Below are positions 1 through 8,774 of a stretch of DNA of 47,317 nucleotides, one piece after another. A program made the position numbers and the translations under genes. The notes beneath the pieces were generated by a model that was not told where the DNA came from, ran no database searches, and worked only from the letters and a program-made list of their open reading frames with translations. This DNA is from Thermoplasmata archaeon. GTDB lineage: Archaea > Thermoplasmatota > DTKX01 > JAHFTX01. The stretch covers positions 2,660-49,976 of the forward strand of contig JAHFTX010000020.1 of NCBI GenBank assembly GCA_023265395.1, read 5' to 3'. Each line of letters begins with the position of its first letter. Position 1 is the stretch's first letter.

Positions 1-29
1 AACCCTGTGCCGTGCGGCGGCCGCGGCAA

Positions 30-38
30 CCTTAAGGG
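30..38 (+). promoter_or_regulatory. Possible TATA-like element of the MetF-like gene
   Basis: The sequence CCTTAAGGG lies about 25-30 nt upstream of the ATG at 62, the spacing expected of a TATA element driving a leaderless transcript. A similar CCTTAAGGGG core lies upstream of terC near 39838. The assignment rests on position only. Confidence 0.35.
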
Positions 39-61
39 AGAGCCCGCTCGATGGCACGGAG

Positions 62-1057
62 ATGAAGGACGGCCCCGTGCAGGCGCGCAAGCCCTTCCGA
101 GAGAGCGTGCACGAGGCACGGATCCCGATCACGTACGAGATCGTCTCGCTCTCCGGCTGGCAGGTCGAGCCCTACCTCGATCGGCTGCGCGAGGTCGGAC
201 TCGAAGAGCGCATCAGCGCCGTCAACATCACCAACAACCCCACGGCACGCGTCTACGTCGACGCCAACACCTATGGCTACCGGGTGCTGCGCGATACCAC
301 GTACAAGGACGTCATCCTCCATGCCACCTGCCGAGACTACACCATCGCGTCGATCCAGTCGTGGCTGCTGGGCGCCATGGCCAATGGCATCACCAACATC
401 ACCGTGATGACCGGCGACCACCCCAAGACGGGGGACTACCCGCGCATGGGCCGGGTCGACGACTTCAACCCGCTCGAGCTGATCACCGGCATCACGCAAT
501 ACCTCAACAAGGGGGCCCTCTTCCCTGAGCTGCTCGCCAAGCCGCATCGGACCACCGACCGCTACCGGCCCCATACCCATCGGCTGGAGGAGCCGACCGA
601 CTTCTTCGTCGGTGCGGTGCTCCTGCCCGTCCGCCCGGGGGAGGTCGAGTACGCACAGCTCAAGCGCAAGGCTGGGGCCCAGTACTTCCAGGGACAGATC
701 ACCTACGATGCCAGCCTCATCCTCGACTTCTTCGACGAAGCGATCGCGGCGGGCGTGACCTTCGATGTGCCGATCCTGATCGGCAACACGCCCATCACCG
801 GCAAGGGGCTGCTCAAGTTCCTCTCGACGGGGCTGCCCAACTGCAGGATCCTGCCACCGACCGTCAAACGCCTCAAAGAGGCCAGGGACATGGGCAAGGA
901 ATCGGTGCAGGTGGGGCTGGAGATGTTCAGCGCGGTGCGCGACGGGTTGCGCGAGAGAGGGGTCCATACCAAGATCGGCGCTCACATCCTGCCAATCACC
1001 AGCTACCCCCTGTCGGTCGAGATCGTCGATGGCATCGTCTCCCTCTGGTCGAACTGA
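62..1057 (+). CDS. metF: Methylenetetrahydrofolate reductase-like protein (MetF family)
   Basis: A 331-residue TIM-barrel flavoprotein of the MetF family, which reduces 5,10-methylene-tetrahydrofolate (or an archaeal pterin analogue) to the methyl form for methionine synthesis or C1 flow. Family hallmarks seen are the early ITYEIVSLSGW strand, NITNNPTARVYVD, the VMTGDHPKTGDYP segment that matches the nucleotide/FAD loop, and the GAQYFQGQITYD strand. Length is normal for a stand-alone MetF catalytic domain. The ATG at 62 is the first in-frame ATG; an ATG at 51 runs straight into a stop. No partner subunit gene is next to it; the next gene is an unrelated surface protein. The carbon carrier cannot be told from sequence. 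Confidence 0.82.
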   Translation: MKDGPVQARKPFRESVHEARIPITYEIVSLSGWQVEPYLDRLREVGLEERISAVNITNNPTARVYVDANTYGYRVLRDTTYKDVILHATCRDYTIASIQSWLLGAMANGITNITVMTGDHPKTGDYPRMGRVDDFNPLELITGITQYLNKGALFPELLAKPHRTTDRYRPHTHRLEEPTDFFVGAVLLPVRPGEVEYAQLKRKAGAQYFQGQITYDASLILDFFDEAIAAGVTFDVPILIGNTPITGKGLLKFLSTGLPNCRILPPTVKRLKEARDMGKESVQVGLEMFSAVRDGLRERGVHTKIGAHILPITSYPLSVEIVDGIVSLWSN

Positions 1058-1117
1058 CGCTCCTTGACGCTCCTGCGGCGCCAGCCGTGGCGGCCCTTCG
1101 AGTGGCGCACCAGGTCC

Positions 1118-1126
1118 TATATATAA
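1118..1126 (+). promoter_or_regulatory. Strong TATA box for the first giant sensor gene
   Basis: TATATATAA is the most canonical TATA element near the left end. It sits about 73 nt upstream of the ATG at 1199, so this transcript should carry a leader of roughly 50 nt, unlike most genes here. Confidence 0.6.
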
Positions 1127-1198
1127 GCACAACCGAATGAGAAGGTCACCGAGCGCTCGAGGAGCTCGGCCACTTCCCTCTGTGGGGTTGGAGCGCCC

Positions 1199-4100
1199 AT
1201 GCACCGCCACGCCCATGCGCCGCGGCCCCCGACCGTCCGCGCGACGCCGCTCTTGTTGGGCCTGGTGCTGCTCTCGAGCCTCGTGGGCCTCCTCCCTTCT
1301 GCTTCAGCCACCAGCCCCCTCCCGACGACGCTGGGTCCCCAGACCATCACGACGGTCGTCAGCTACCAGGGCGGCAGTGCCGACCTGCTGGGCGATGTGA
1401 CGATCGCCAGTGGCGGGAGCCTGACGATAAGCGGGGGGATCATCCACGCAGCGGCAGGACCCAGCGGTGCGCACCTGCTCGTGCAGCCGGGCGGGACCCT
1501 CGTCCTGCAGGGCACCCTCGCCGATCGCGCCGACCCCTCCCAGTGGTGGGACTTGACGGTCGAGTCGGGAGCGACGCTCTCCATCGCCCAATCCACCCTG
1601 CGTGGCGCGGGGGAGGACAACGCCTCCGACGGGCTGATGCTGGCCGCTGCCGGGATGTCCATCACCGACAGCTTGCTCGAGGGCAACACCGCCGTGGTGC
1701 TGACGGGGGGATCGCTGACCATCGAGCGGAGCACCCTGAGCGCCCACCACCATGTGGGGCTCCTCGCGAACGTGGGGACACTGCTGGAGCTGCGTGACTC
1801 GACGGTCGAGGGCACCACGATGGGCAGCGGTCTGCTGCTGCTGGGTTCGACCGCCACGATCGAGGGCTGCGTGCTCTCGGACCAGCAGATGGGGCTCTCC
1901 GCTGTCGGGACGGACCTGACGATCAGCGACACCACGTTGCGGGACCATCCGCTGGGTGCCCTCGATGTGCGCGGCGGCACGTTGTCGCTCCAACACTCCC
2001 TCCTCGAGGATGGCTCGGGCGAGGCTGGACCGACATCTGTGGGGATCTCCGTCGCAGCTGCACCGCTGTGGGTCAACGACACCACGGTCCGTGGGTTCCC
2101 GACCGCCCTCGCCATCGACGGAGCAGTCGCCCCTTCGACCATCGCCACCTCGACGCTGGAGGCCCCCGCGGACGCTGGGGTCGGTCTCGACATCAGCGGT
2201 GGGCCGCTGCGGATCGAACAGACCACGATCAGCGGATCGGTGGGGGTGCGCGCAACCGATGAGAGTCTGACGGGTCCCGCCCGGGTCCGCCTCTATGACA
2301 GTCCAGCCCAGTCCCTCTTTGTCAGTCCTGGCAGCAAGGCGACCATCGAGCGCTGGTGGTCGCTACAGGTGGTCGCAACTCAGACGAGTGGACTGGTCGT
2401 CGACCCGACGACCACCGTGCTGGAGATTGCGGATGGCTCGGCCCAGCTGATCTTCGGTCCCGCTGCCCTCTCGACCCTCCCAGACCCACTGACGGTGCGC
2501 GCAGAGGTGCACGCTGCGGACGGTCTGCAAGCAGAGGGGCCCTTCACCCTTGACCTCGTGACAGAAGCCGGTGATCGCGTCACAGCCCTCACCCCCCTCG
2601 ATGGGCCGGTCAGTGTGAAGATGGAGGTCGACGACCTCGATCCGACCATCGCCGTGGTGGAGCCTGCGGCTGGGAGCGTCATCCGCGCGCCGGCGGCGAC
2701 ACTCCGGGGCCAGGTCATCGATGGCACCGAGCTGACCGTCGATGGGCAGGAGGTCATCCTCGCCCCAGAGGCCCCAGGCGTGGCGCCTCCCACGCGCGCT
2801 TTCGTCGCGACCGTGCCGCTGAGCGAGGGTCAGAACACCGTCGAGCTGGTGGCCACCGACGAGGCGGGCAACACCGTCGCGCTCGAGTGGTCACTTGTCC
2901 GGGACCTCACCGCACCCGATCTTGTCCTCGATGCCCCCTTCAGGTCGGACGATCACGTCGTCACTAACGACCCTTCGGTGCTCCTCTCGGGCCTGACGGA
3001 ACCTGGCGCGACCATCGAGGTGGGCTCGGTTCGCACGCCCGCAGGGGACGACGGGAGGTTCTCTCTTAGCGTCGGTCTGGAGGTCGGACCCAACGAGGTC
3101 CTTCTGACAGTCACCGATCCGGCCGGCAACGCAGCCACGCGCACGCTCGTCGTCACCCTCGATCTGTTCACCCCGAGCCTCGAATGGCTCGAACCTGCCG
3201 ATGGGTACGTCACCGCCGAGCCGACACTGTCGGTGCGCGCCCTGGCCGAGGAAGGGGCTCAGGTCCTCCTCGACGGGGTGGTGCTCGAATCGGTCCAAGG
3301 CAACATCGCTGCTTCCGTCCAGCTCCGAGTGGGGGCGACGACCTTGACACTTGAGGCCATCGACGCTGCAGGCAACCATCAGCTCCAGCAGCGGGTGGTG
3401 GTCTACGACCCCACCCCCCCATCGCTGACCGTCACCCAGCCCTCCGAGGAGCTGCTGACCACCACACGCACGGTGATCGTCGTCGCTGGCCAGACCGAGG
3501 TCGATGCCACGGTGCGAGTCGAGGGGATGCTGGCAGACCGCGTCGGCGGCTACTACAACATCCTGGTTCCGCTGAGCGAAGGCTCCAACACCCTCACCAT
3601 CGAGGCCAGTGACGGCCGGGGGCTGGTGCGCAGCAAGACCATCGTCGTCGAGCGCGACACCATCCCCCCGCTGATCGAGGTGGTCTCCCCGCCGATGGGC
3701 CTGGTCACCCGCACCTCACGGTTGCCGATCCTCGTCGAGGTGGATGGACAGACCCGGAGCATGACCCTCCAGGGCCGGCCCCTGCCCATCTCTGGAGGGC
3801 GGGCGATCGGGGAGCTGCAGCTGAGCGCGACCCAGACCCTGTTGACCTTCGTCGCCACGGACGTTGCTGGCAACGAGCGGACCATCAGTCGCACAGTCAT
3901 CCTCGATGCCGTGGCGCTGCTGGAGCTGGCCGATCTGCCCGCCACCACCGCGTTGGCGGAGCTGACCCTCAGCGGGAGTGCCGAACCAGGTGCGCGCGTA
4001 TGGGTCGATGGAACCGAGGTCGAGGTCGATGCCCGAGGCGGCTTCCACACCATCCTGCAGCTCCCCAACATCGGCCATGCCTCGGTCCGGATCCAGACGG

Positions 4101-4831
4101 TCGATGGGGCTGGCAACGAAGCCGTGCGGACGATGACGCTCGAGCGCGTGCGCGCGACCCCCCTGCGGGCGACCACGCCGATGCCGATCGGTGCGAACGC
4201 CTGGCTGACGCTCGGCCTGATCGTGCTGGGGGTCCTCGTCGGAGGCGGCAGCACCGAGCGTGGCCGCTGGCACTTGCTGCTCTGGTTGGTGGTGCCGCTC
4301 TACACGCGGGTGAGCCGACAGCGCAACCAGGTGCTCGATCACTATGTGCGCGGGCAGATCCACGGGTACATCGTCGCCAACCCGGGGGACCATTACAACT
4401 CCATCAAGGCCGCCCTCAAGGTCAACAATGGCACCTTGGCCCATCACCTGCGGGTCCTCGAGCGGGAGGGGCTGATCAAGAGCCGTGCCAGCTCGATCTA
4501 CAAGCGCTTCTATCCCTCCGAGATGCGGGTACCCGAACCTGCTCGCGGCGAGGAACTTACCGAGATCCAACGGATCCTGTTGCGGCGGATCTGCGAGACC
4601 CCCGGCATCGCCCAGAAGGACCTCTCGGCGTTGGTGGGGGTCAGCGCCTCGACCATCAACTACCACATCACCCACCTCCAGGAGCAGGAGTTGGTGCGCA
4701 GCCAACGGCATGGCATGCGCGTGGGGTATTATCCCCTCCCGGGGGGCAGCGAGGTCATCGAGGAGCTGGGTGCCCTCGCCCCCGACGACGATCCCGAGCA
4801 CCCTACGTCCCATGACGACCCGAAGCCGTAG
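1199..4831 (+). CDS. Giant surface sensor with C-terminal tandem wHTH domains (beta-helix + Ig-like ectodomain)
   Basis: A 1210-residue protein. Residues 1-37 form a signal peptide with a hydrophobic core (LLLGLVLLSSLVGLLPSASA). About 45-380 is a run of short T/S-G-rich strands typical of a right-handed parallel beta-helix. About 470-990 holds some six Ig-like modules that each end in a DEAGN/DAAGN/DVAGN motif. Hydrophobic stretches follow at about 1000-1016 and 1022-1038, then a basic stop and two winged helix-turn-helix domains (about 1044-1105 and 1115-1180), with TLAHHLRVLEREGLI and TINYHITHLQEQELV as recognition-helix regions. I infer a one-component system that senses a surface ligand, perhaps a polysaccharide given the beta-helix, and binds DNA directly. 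A paralogous layout is at 13969-17355. Ligand and target genes are unknown. Confidence 0.82.
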   Translation: MHRHAHAPRPPTVRATPLLLGLVLLSSLVGLLPSASATSPLPTTLGPQTITTVVSYQGGSADLLGDVTIASGGSLTISGGIIHAAAGPSGAHLLVQPGGTLVLQGTLADRADPSQWWDLTVESGATLSIAQSTLRGAGEDNASDGLMLAAAGMSITDSLLEGNTAVVLTGGSLTIERSTLSAHHHVGLLANVGTLLELRDSTVEGTTMGSGLLLLGSTATIEGCVLSDQQMGLSAVGTDLTISDTTLRDHPLGALDVRGGTLSLQHSLLEDGSGEAGPTSVGISVAAAPLWVNDTTVRGFPTALAIDGAVAPSTIATSTLEAPADAGVGLDISGGPLRIEQTTISGSVGVRATDESLTGPARVRLYDSPAQSLFVSPGSKATIERWWSLQVVATQTSGLVVDPTTTVLEIADGSAQLIFGPAALSTLPDPLTVRAEVHAADGLQAEGPFTLDLVTEAGDRVTALTPLDGPVSVKMEVDDLDPTIAVVEPAAGSVIRAPAATLRGQVIDGTELTVDGQEVILAPEAPGVAPPTRAFVATVPLSEGQNTVELVATDEAGNTVALEWSLVRDLTAPDLVLDAPFRSDDHVVTNDPSVLLSGLTEPGATIEVGSVRTPAGDDGRFSLSVGLEVGPNEVLLTVTDPAGNAATRTLVVTLDLFTPSLEWLEPADGYVTAEPTLSVRALAEEGAQVLLDGVVLESVQGNIAASVQLRVGATTLTLEAIDAAGNHQLQQRVVVYDPTPPSLTVTQPSEELLTTTRTVIVVAGQTEVDATVRVEGMLADRVGGYYNILVPLSEGSNTLTIEASDGRGLVRSKTIVVERDTIPPLIEVVSPPMGLVTRTSRLPILVEVDGQTRSMTLQGRPLPISGGRAIGELQLSATQTLLTFVATDVAGNERTISRTVILDAVALLELADLPATTALAELTLSGSAEPGARVWVDGTEVEVDARGGFHTILQLPNIGHASVRIQTVDGAGNEAVRTMTLERVRATPLRATTPMPIGANAWLTLGLIVLGVLVGGGSTERGRWHLLLWLVVPLYTRVSRQRNQVLDHYVRGQIHGYIVANPGDHYNSIKAALKVNNGTLAHHLRVLEREGLIKSRASSIYKRFYPSEMRVPEPARGEELTEIQRILLRRICETPGIAQKDLSALVGVSASTINYHITHLQEQELVRSQRHGMRVGYYPLPGGSEVIEELGALAPDDDPEHPTSHDDPKP

Positions 4832-4866
4832 CGGAGGCGACCGACCCGGTGGGGGACGTCGACGCC

Positions 4867-4873
4867 CTTATAG
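4867..4873 (+). promoter_or_regulatory. TATA box of nadE
   Basis: CTTATAG lies 28-34 nt upstream of the nadE ATG at 4901, which suggests an almost leaderless transcript. Confidence 0.55.
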
Positions 4874-4900
4874 AGGGGGCGCAGCCACCGGCGCATCTCG

Positions 4901-5788
4901 ATGGCGCGCATCCACGACTACGAACAGTTGGCGCGAGACCTGGTCGAATGGCTCGACTACGAACGCGGCCAGGCCGGGGCGCTCGGCTTCGTCGTCGGAC
5001 TGAGCGGCGGTGCCGACAGCGCGGTCTGCGCCGCGCTGTGCCAGCGGACGAGATCTCCCACCTTGGCCCTGATCCTTCCCTGCGAATCAGAGGAGGAGGA
5101 GATCACCGCTGCGCGCGCGACCGCTGCGGCGCTGGGGCTGACCCACGACGAGATCCCGCTCGAAGACCTCTGGCGCCAGATGCTGCTGCGACTAGTCCAG
5201 GCTAAAGGAACCCAGCCACTCGAGACGGTCTTCCCCGACGAAGCCGACCGCGAGCAGGCGGAGCTGCGCGCGGCAGGGAACCTCAAGAGCCGTCTGCGGA
5301 TGGCGGCGTGTTATACCCTGGCCAATGCCCAGAACCTGCTGGTCGTCGGCAGCGCGACCCGAAGCGACATCTCGCTGGGGTACCTGACCAAGCATGGCGA
5401 CAGCGCCAGCGCCGACCTGCTTCCCCTGGCGGAACTGCTCAAGAGCGAGGTGCGCTCCCTCGGATACTTCCTCGATGTCCCGCCGGCGGTGCTCGGGCGC
5501 ATGCCCAGCGGGGACCTCTGGGAGGGCCAGAGCGACGAGAAGGAGCTGGGACTGCGCTACGACCAGATCGAGCCCTTCCTCGTCGCGCACAGCGACGATG
5601 ACTACGCCAACGCCGGGTATGTCACCTACCTCAGCCTCCAGCCCCACGAGATCGAGATCGTCCGTCGCCTCAAGCAACATCAACACAAGATCCGTCGGGC
5701 AGCACGTTTCGAACCCCAGTGGCCACGCTATGCCGGCGTGTCGGCCAAGAGCGATCCCTCGGGCACGCCGACGACCCGAGGAGGATGA
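4901..5788 (+). CDS. nadE: NAD+ synthetase, ammonia-dependent
   Basis: A 295-residue N-type ATP pyrophosphatase that amidates deamido-NAD+ to NAD+, the last step of NAD synthesis in the cytoplasm. The PP-loop SGGADS is at residues 35-40, and the substrate region GSATRSDISLGYLTKHGD is followed by the conserved LPLAELLKSEV. There is no N-terminal nitrilase (glutaminase) domain, so free ammonia or a separate amidotransferase must supply nitrogen. The ATG at 4901 has a TATA box about 30 nt upstream. The stop codon overlaps the ATG of the next gene (ATGA), which suggests translational coupling. The last 30 residues are a low-conservation tail rich in S, P, T and R. Confidence 0.9.
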   Translation: MARIHDYEQLARDLVEWLDYERGQAGALGFVVGLSGGADSAVCAALCQRTRSPTLALILPCESEEEEITAARATAAALGLTHDEIPLEDLWRQMLLRLVQAKGTQPLETVFPDEADREQAELRAAGNLKSRLRMAACYTLANAQNLLVVGSATRSDISLGYLTKHGDSASADLLPLAELLKSEVRSLGYFLDVPPAVLGRMPSGDLWEGQSDEKELGLRYDQIEPFLVAHSDDDYANAGYVTYLSLQPHEIEIVRRLKQHQHKIRRAARFEPQWPRYAGVSAKSDPSGTPTTRGG

Positions 5789-6210
5789 TGGGGCCGCCAT
5801 CGTCGGGGGTCGTCGGACCGCAAGGCCCGATGTCGCTGCCGGCCTTCCGCCAGTACGTCCTCGAGACGTTGATCCCACAGACCTTCCACCTCTGGAGCGT
5901 CGAACGGATCCGATTCGTCGCCGAGCTGGACCATCCGTTCGTCCCCGATTTCCACGTCACGAAGACGCGCCCGGACCGTTTCGGCAGCTGGACCCACTTC
6001 GTCCAGTGCGCCTACCAGGACCGCCTGCGCCTGAGCGAAGTCGAGCAGATGGTCGACTACGTGCGGCAGTTCCCGATCGTGCGCAGCGGGACCATCTTCG
6101 TGTCGAGCCAGACCACCTGCGATGAGGGGGTGCGTGAGCTCCTCGATGAGGAGGGCCTGCGCGTGGTGGTCACCTCGGTGCTGCTGCATCCGCCCAGCAC
6201 ACGACTCTAG
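5785..6210 (+). CDS. Conserved-looking protein of unknown function, coupled to nadE
   Basis: A protein of 141 residues from the ATG at 5785, which overlaps the nadE stop codon; 126 residues if the ATG at 5830 (MSLPAFRQYV) is used, where conserved-looking sequence begins. I do not recognise the family. It is soluble, with alternating strands and helices: RIRFVAELDHPFVPDFHV, THFVQCAYQD, then GTIFVSSQTTCDEGVRELL and a final hydrophobic strand. The acidic D/E-x(n)-D-x-strand order vaguely recalls a nuclease-like fold, but no PD-(D/E)xK signature is clear. A GAGGAGG stretch just before the start may be a Shine-Dalgarno site. Its end overlaps the convergent dehydratase gene by 4 nt. Confidence 0.65.
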   Translation: MMGPPSSGVVGPQGPMSLPAFRQYVLETLIPQTFHLWSVERIRFVAELDHPFVPDFHVTKTRPDRFGSWTHFVQCAYQDRLRLSEVEQMVDYVRQFPIVRSGTIFVSSQTTCDEGVRELLDEEGLRVVVTSVLLHPPSTRL

Positions 6211-7208
6211 GGGGTCCATGCCTGCACGCAGGCCCACCAGCGCTCAAGATCGATGTTGGCGCCGCTCAGGAGCAGGACTGTGTCACCGGGCGGAGGCGGC
6301 CCGAGCATCCCCTCATAGAGGGCTGCGGGTGCCGTAGCCGTGGCGCCCTCGATGAGCAGCCGCTCCTGCTGGGCGACCCGCGCGACGGCAGGGGCGATCC
6401 GCTCCTCGGGGACGAGGAGGAAGCGGCGTGCGACCCTGCGCAGGATGGGCACGGTGCGCGAGGATGGATCGACATGGCCGGTCAGGCCATCGGCCATCGA
6501 GCGCTTGAGGACCGCTTTGGTACCATCACCGCCATGGAAGATTGTATGGAGGACGGGGGAGGCGTCCGTCTGCACGGCGACGACCTCCACCGAGGGTCGC
6601 ACGTGGGCCAGGGCCGAACCAAGACCAGAGATCAACCCCGCGCCACCGACTGGAACGACCACCCGCGCCAGGTGGGGCACTTGTCGGGCAAGTTCGAGGC
6701 CGATGGTACCCGCCCCCGCCATCACCAGCGGCTCGTCATAGGGCGAGAGGAAGAACATGTTCTGCTGCTGCGCGAGCTCCCGGGCCTTGGCCTCGGCCAA
6801 TCCGTAGTCCCCTTCGACGAAGATCGTCCTCGCCCCCAGAGCCTCGATCCCGGCGACCTTCGTTCGTGTCGCACCGGCGGGGAGGACGACGGTCGCTGGG
6901 ACATCGAGCAGCTGGGCGGCCTTGGAGACCGCCAGGCCGTGGTTGCCCGCCGACGAGGTCACCACGCCGTGCGGCGGCAGGGTGCCCTGCATCGTGAGCA
7001 TGGTGTTGAGTGCGCCGCGGATCTTGAACGAGTGCGTGAGGTTGGCCGTCTCGAGCTTGGCGAGCACGCGGCCGTGAACGAGCGGGTCGGTCCCTTGGAA
7101 GGTCACAACGGGCGTCGGTGGCAGGATCGGAACGAGCCGTGCGGCAGCACGCTCGATCTCTGCCAGCGGCACGAGCGACGGCTCGCTGCCTGCAGGTGCT
7201 GTCGCCAT
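6207..7208 (-). CDS. PLP-dependent threonine/serine dehydratase
   Basis: A 333-residue fold-type II PLP enzyme that should deaminate threonine to 2-oxobutyrate or serine to pyruvate. The Schiff-base lysine is K62 in SFKIRGA. The substrate loop SSAGNHG is at 85-91, the phosphate-binding loop GGAGLISG at 188-195, and a late LLLSGANID strand closes the core. There is no C-terminal ACT domain, so the enzyme lacks classical isoleucine feedback and resembles the catabolic TdcB/archaeal type. The ATG at 7208 follows a GGTTATCC box at 7242-7249. The open frame continues upstream of that ATG but is low-complexity. Serine racemase is a possible alternative. Confidence 0.85.
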   Translation of the reverse strand: MATAPAGSEPSLVPLAEIERAAARLVPILPPTPVVTFQGTDPLVHGRVLAKLETANLTHSFKIRGALNTMLTMQGTLPPHGVVTSSAGNHGLAVSKAAQLLDVPATVVLPAGATRTKVAGIEALGARTIFVEGDYGLAEAKARELAQQQNMFFLSPYDEPLVMAGAGTIGLELARQVPHLARVVVPVGGAGLISGLGSALAHVRPSVEVVAVQTDASPVLHTIFHGGDGTKAVLKRSMADGLTGHVDPSSRTVPILRRVARRFLLVPEERIAPAVARVAQQERLLIEGATATAPAALYEGMLGPPPPGDTVLLLSGANIDLERWWACVQAWTP

Positions 7209-7241
7209 CGTCTTCCCCGTCGACACAGGGACGGCACGGCA

Positions 7242-7249
7242 GGATAACC
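7242..7249 (-). promoter_or_regulatory. TATA-like box of the dehydratase gene
   Basis: Read on the minus strand this is GGTTATCC, 34-41 nt upstream of the ATG at 7208, in the divergent spacer shared with the thioredoxin-like gene. Confidence 0.4.
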
Positions 7250-7324
7250 TTGCCGGGGTCGCGACCTGGCGGGCGGACAAAGGTTCATCGAGCAGCCTCG
7301 AGTGTCTGGTGACGAGGCAGGAGG

Positions 7325-7672
7325 ATGCGCGAGGCACAGGACCCGGAACTCGCGTCCCTTCCGGTGCTCTCGCTGGCAGTCGTGGTCCTGACCCGCAGCG
7401 ATTGCGGTGCCTGTGCCGAGTATGCGCAGACCATCGCCCACGTGCGAGAGCAGGACACGCGGTTGCGCCCGATCGAGTTCCTCAAGGTGACCCTCGACCG
7501 CGGCGGCACGGCTGCGTTCAAGCGTCAGCACCAATGGGTCGCACGAGTCGAGGACCTCCCCCACACCATCCTGTTCCGCAACGGCACCCTCGTCGACCGA
7601 TTCAGCGCTTCGACCAAGTGGCTGCTGCTCGAACACCTCGAGGAGGCAGGATTCCTCACGAGGGGGGGCTGA
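7325..7672 (+). CDS. Thioredoxin-fold protein with CGAC motif
   Basis: A 115-residue small cytoplasmic protein with the thioredoxin order: a hydrophobic strand (VLSLAVVVLT), the redox motif CGAC at residues 27-30, a helix, a second strand (IEFLKVTLD), and a cis-proline-like LPHTILFRNG strand-turn. The dicysteine suggests a disulfide reductase or a thiol-dependent partner rather than a structural relic. An AGGAGG sequence abuts the ATG at 7325. Five bases separate its stop from the TPR gene, so the two are probably co-transcribed and may act together. The substrate is unknown. Confidence 0.75.
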   Translation: MREAQDPELASLPVLSLAVVVLTRSDCGACAEYAQTIAHVREQDTRLRPIEFLKVTLDRGGTAAFKRQHQWVARVEDLPHTILFRNGTLVDRFSASTKWLLLEHLEEAGFLTRGG

Positions 7673-7677
7673 GGGAG

Positions 7678-8052
7678 GTGCCGGGACCCCTCAGCGTCGA
7701 GGAGCGAATCGCCCACTTCGAGCAGATGACGCAGCGTTTCCCCGACCAGGCGCTCCCGTGGTTCTCCCTGGGCCAGGTGCTCCTGGAGGCCAAGCGGAAC
7801 GAGGAGGCAGCCGCCGCGCTCCGCCGCTTGCTCACGGTCGCTCCAGACCACACCGTCGGGCATCTGTTGCTGGGCACTGCTCTGCGGGCGATCGGGCGCC
7901 TCGATGAGGCGACCCAGGTGCTGATGGCGGGGCTGGCCGTCGGTGCACGCCGCCGAGAGCTGCCTCCGGCCCGACGCATCCGCAAGGAGCTGCTCAGCAT
8001 CGCCCGCGAGCAGGGGCTCCCGCCCCCGCAACTCCCCTCTCTCGATGAGTAG
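7678..8052 (+). CDS. Small TPR-repeat protein
   Basis: A 124-residue helical protein with tetratricopeptide-like repeats: PWFSLGQVLLEAKRNEEAA, then GHLLLGTALRAIGRLDEA and a capping helix with an RKELL motif. The GTG at 7678 was chosen because it follows the thioredoxin stop by 5 bases and is preceded by GAGGGAG; the same frame continues further upstream but only as an off-frame reading of the thioredoxin gene. An ATG at 7726 would remove the first helix. TPRs mediate protein-protein contacts, so it is probably an adaptor for its thioredoxin-like neighbour. Confidence 0.7.
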   Translation: MPGPLSVEERIAHFEQMTQRFPDQALPWFSLGQVLLEAKRNEEAAAALRRLLTVAPDHTVGHLLLGTALRAIGRLDEATQVLMAGLAVGARRRELPPARRIRKELLSIAREQGLPPPQLPSLDE

Positions 8053-8064
8053 GGAGACCGACGT

Positions 8065-8352
8065 TCAGTCGTCGTCCGATTTGCCCGCATCCTTCTGCGG
8101 CTTGGGCGGATTCGCAGCCAAGCGCTTGCGGATCTGCGCGAGCACGTAGTCGTGGATCCCCATCCCGTCCGTGTAGAAGCCCTTGAACTTCAGGACGAGG
8201 ATGTGCCGGTCATCCTGGTAGAACTTGACCTTCACCTTGGAGGCGCCACTGTTGCCCTTGAGGGCGAAGGAGACAGAGGGCACGCCCTTCTCGGTCTTGA
8301 ATAGGCGATCGAATTCCTTGCGAAAACTCTCGTTGTCCAACTGTCCACCCAT
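8065..8352 (-). CDS. Small hypothetical protein, highly charged
   Basis: A 95-residue protein that I do not recognise. The first half is amphipathic (FRKEFDRLFKTEKG), the middle alternates strands (KVKVKFYQDD, HILVLKFKGF), and it ends in a helix (LAQIRKRLAA) and an acidic tail (KSDDD). It has no cysteines, signal peptide or membrane segment. The ATG at 8352 was preferred over one six codons upstream. It lies convergent to the TPR gene and downstream of the next small gene on the same strand. Confidence 0.6.
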   Translation of the reverse strand: MGGQLDNESFRKEFDRLFKTEKGVPSVSFALKGNSGASKVKVKFYQDDRHILVLKFKGFYTDGMGIHDYVLAQIRKRLAANPPKPQKDAGKSDDD

Positions 8353-8426
8353 AGGTCGCTCTCCTGCCACGTGACGGCCCAGGACCCACGGGACGGGGAC
8401 GTATGACCCTTTCGGAAGGAGCGGAG

Positions 8427-8774
8427 CTACTCACCCTTGGGGCGGATGTCATCGTTGCCGACGAACTCCTCGAGGTAGGGTCGTGGTGCCTTGGCGATAG
8501 CCGCCAGGGCCGAAGCCTGTTCCTCGGAGAGTTTGGTGCTCTCCCACTTGCGCTTGCGCGTCTCGTAGGCTACGGCGAGGGCGATCAGCGTGGAGTGCTC
8601 CGACAGTTCTGTCGGGACGCTCCAGCCCACAATGGGGATGTCGGCGCCGAACACCTTGAGGAACTGCGCCGCCTCCGGTGTGTGGGCCAGCTTCGCAGAC
8701 AGCCCGTTCCGCACCAGGCGGTGGAGAAGTCGTGCATCGGCGTTCTGGAGGTGGGGTATCACCTGCAGGGGCAT
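8427..8774 (-). CDS. Small hypothetical protein next to tRNA-Ser
   Basis: A 115-residue soluble protein that I do not recognise. It is mostly helical with a central hydrophobic strand (ADIPIVGWSV) and a basic helix (VAYETRKRKWESTKL). The start at the ATG at 8774 is favoured because upstream codons of the same frame read into the tRNA-Ser gene. It has no transmembrane or cysteine motifs. Together with the 8065-8352 gene it may form a small transcription unit behind the tRNA. Confidence 0.6.
   Translation of the reverse strand: MPLQVIPHLQNADARLLHRLVRNGLSAKLAHTPEAAQFLKVFGADIPIVGWSVPTELSEHSTLIALAVAYETRKRKWESTKLSEEQASALAAIAKAPRPYLEEFVGNDDIRPKGE

Noticed and set aside
32-1216. 394-codon open frame opposite metF
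   Set aside because: Shadow of the MetF coding sequence; no recognisable protein features.
1400-4000. DNA tandem repeats in the first giant sensor
   Set aside because: The periodicity is at the protein level (beta-helix rungs and Ig-like modules); I saw no exact DNA repeat longer than a few codons.
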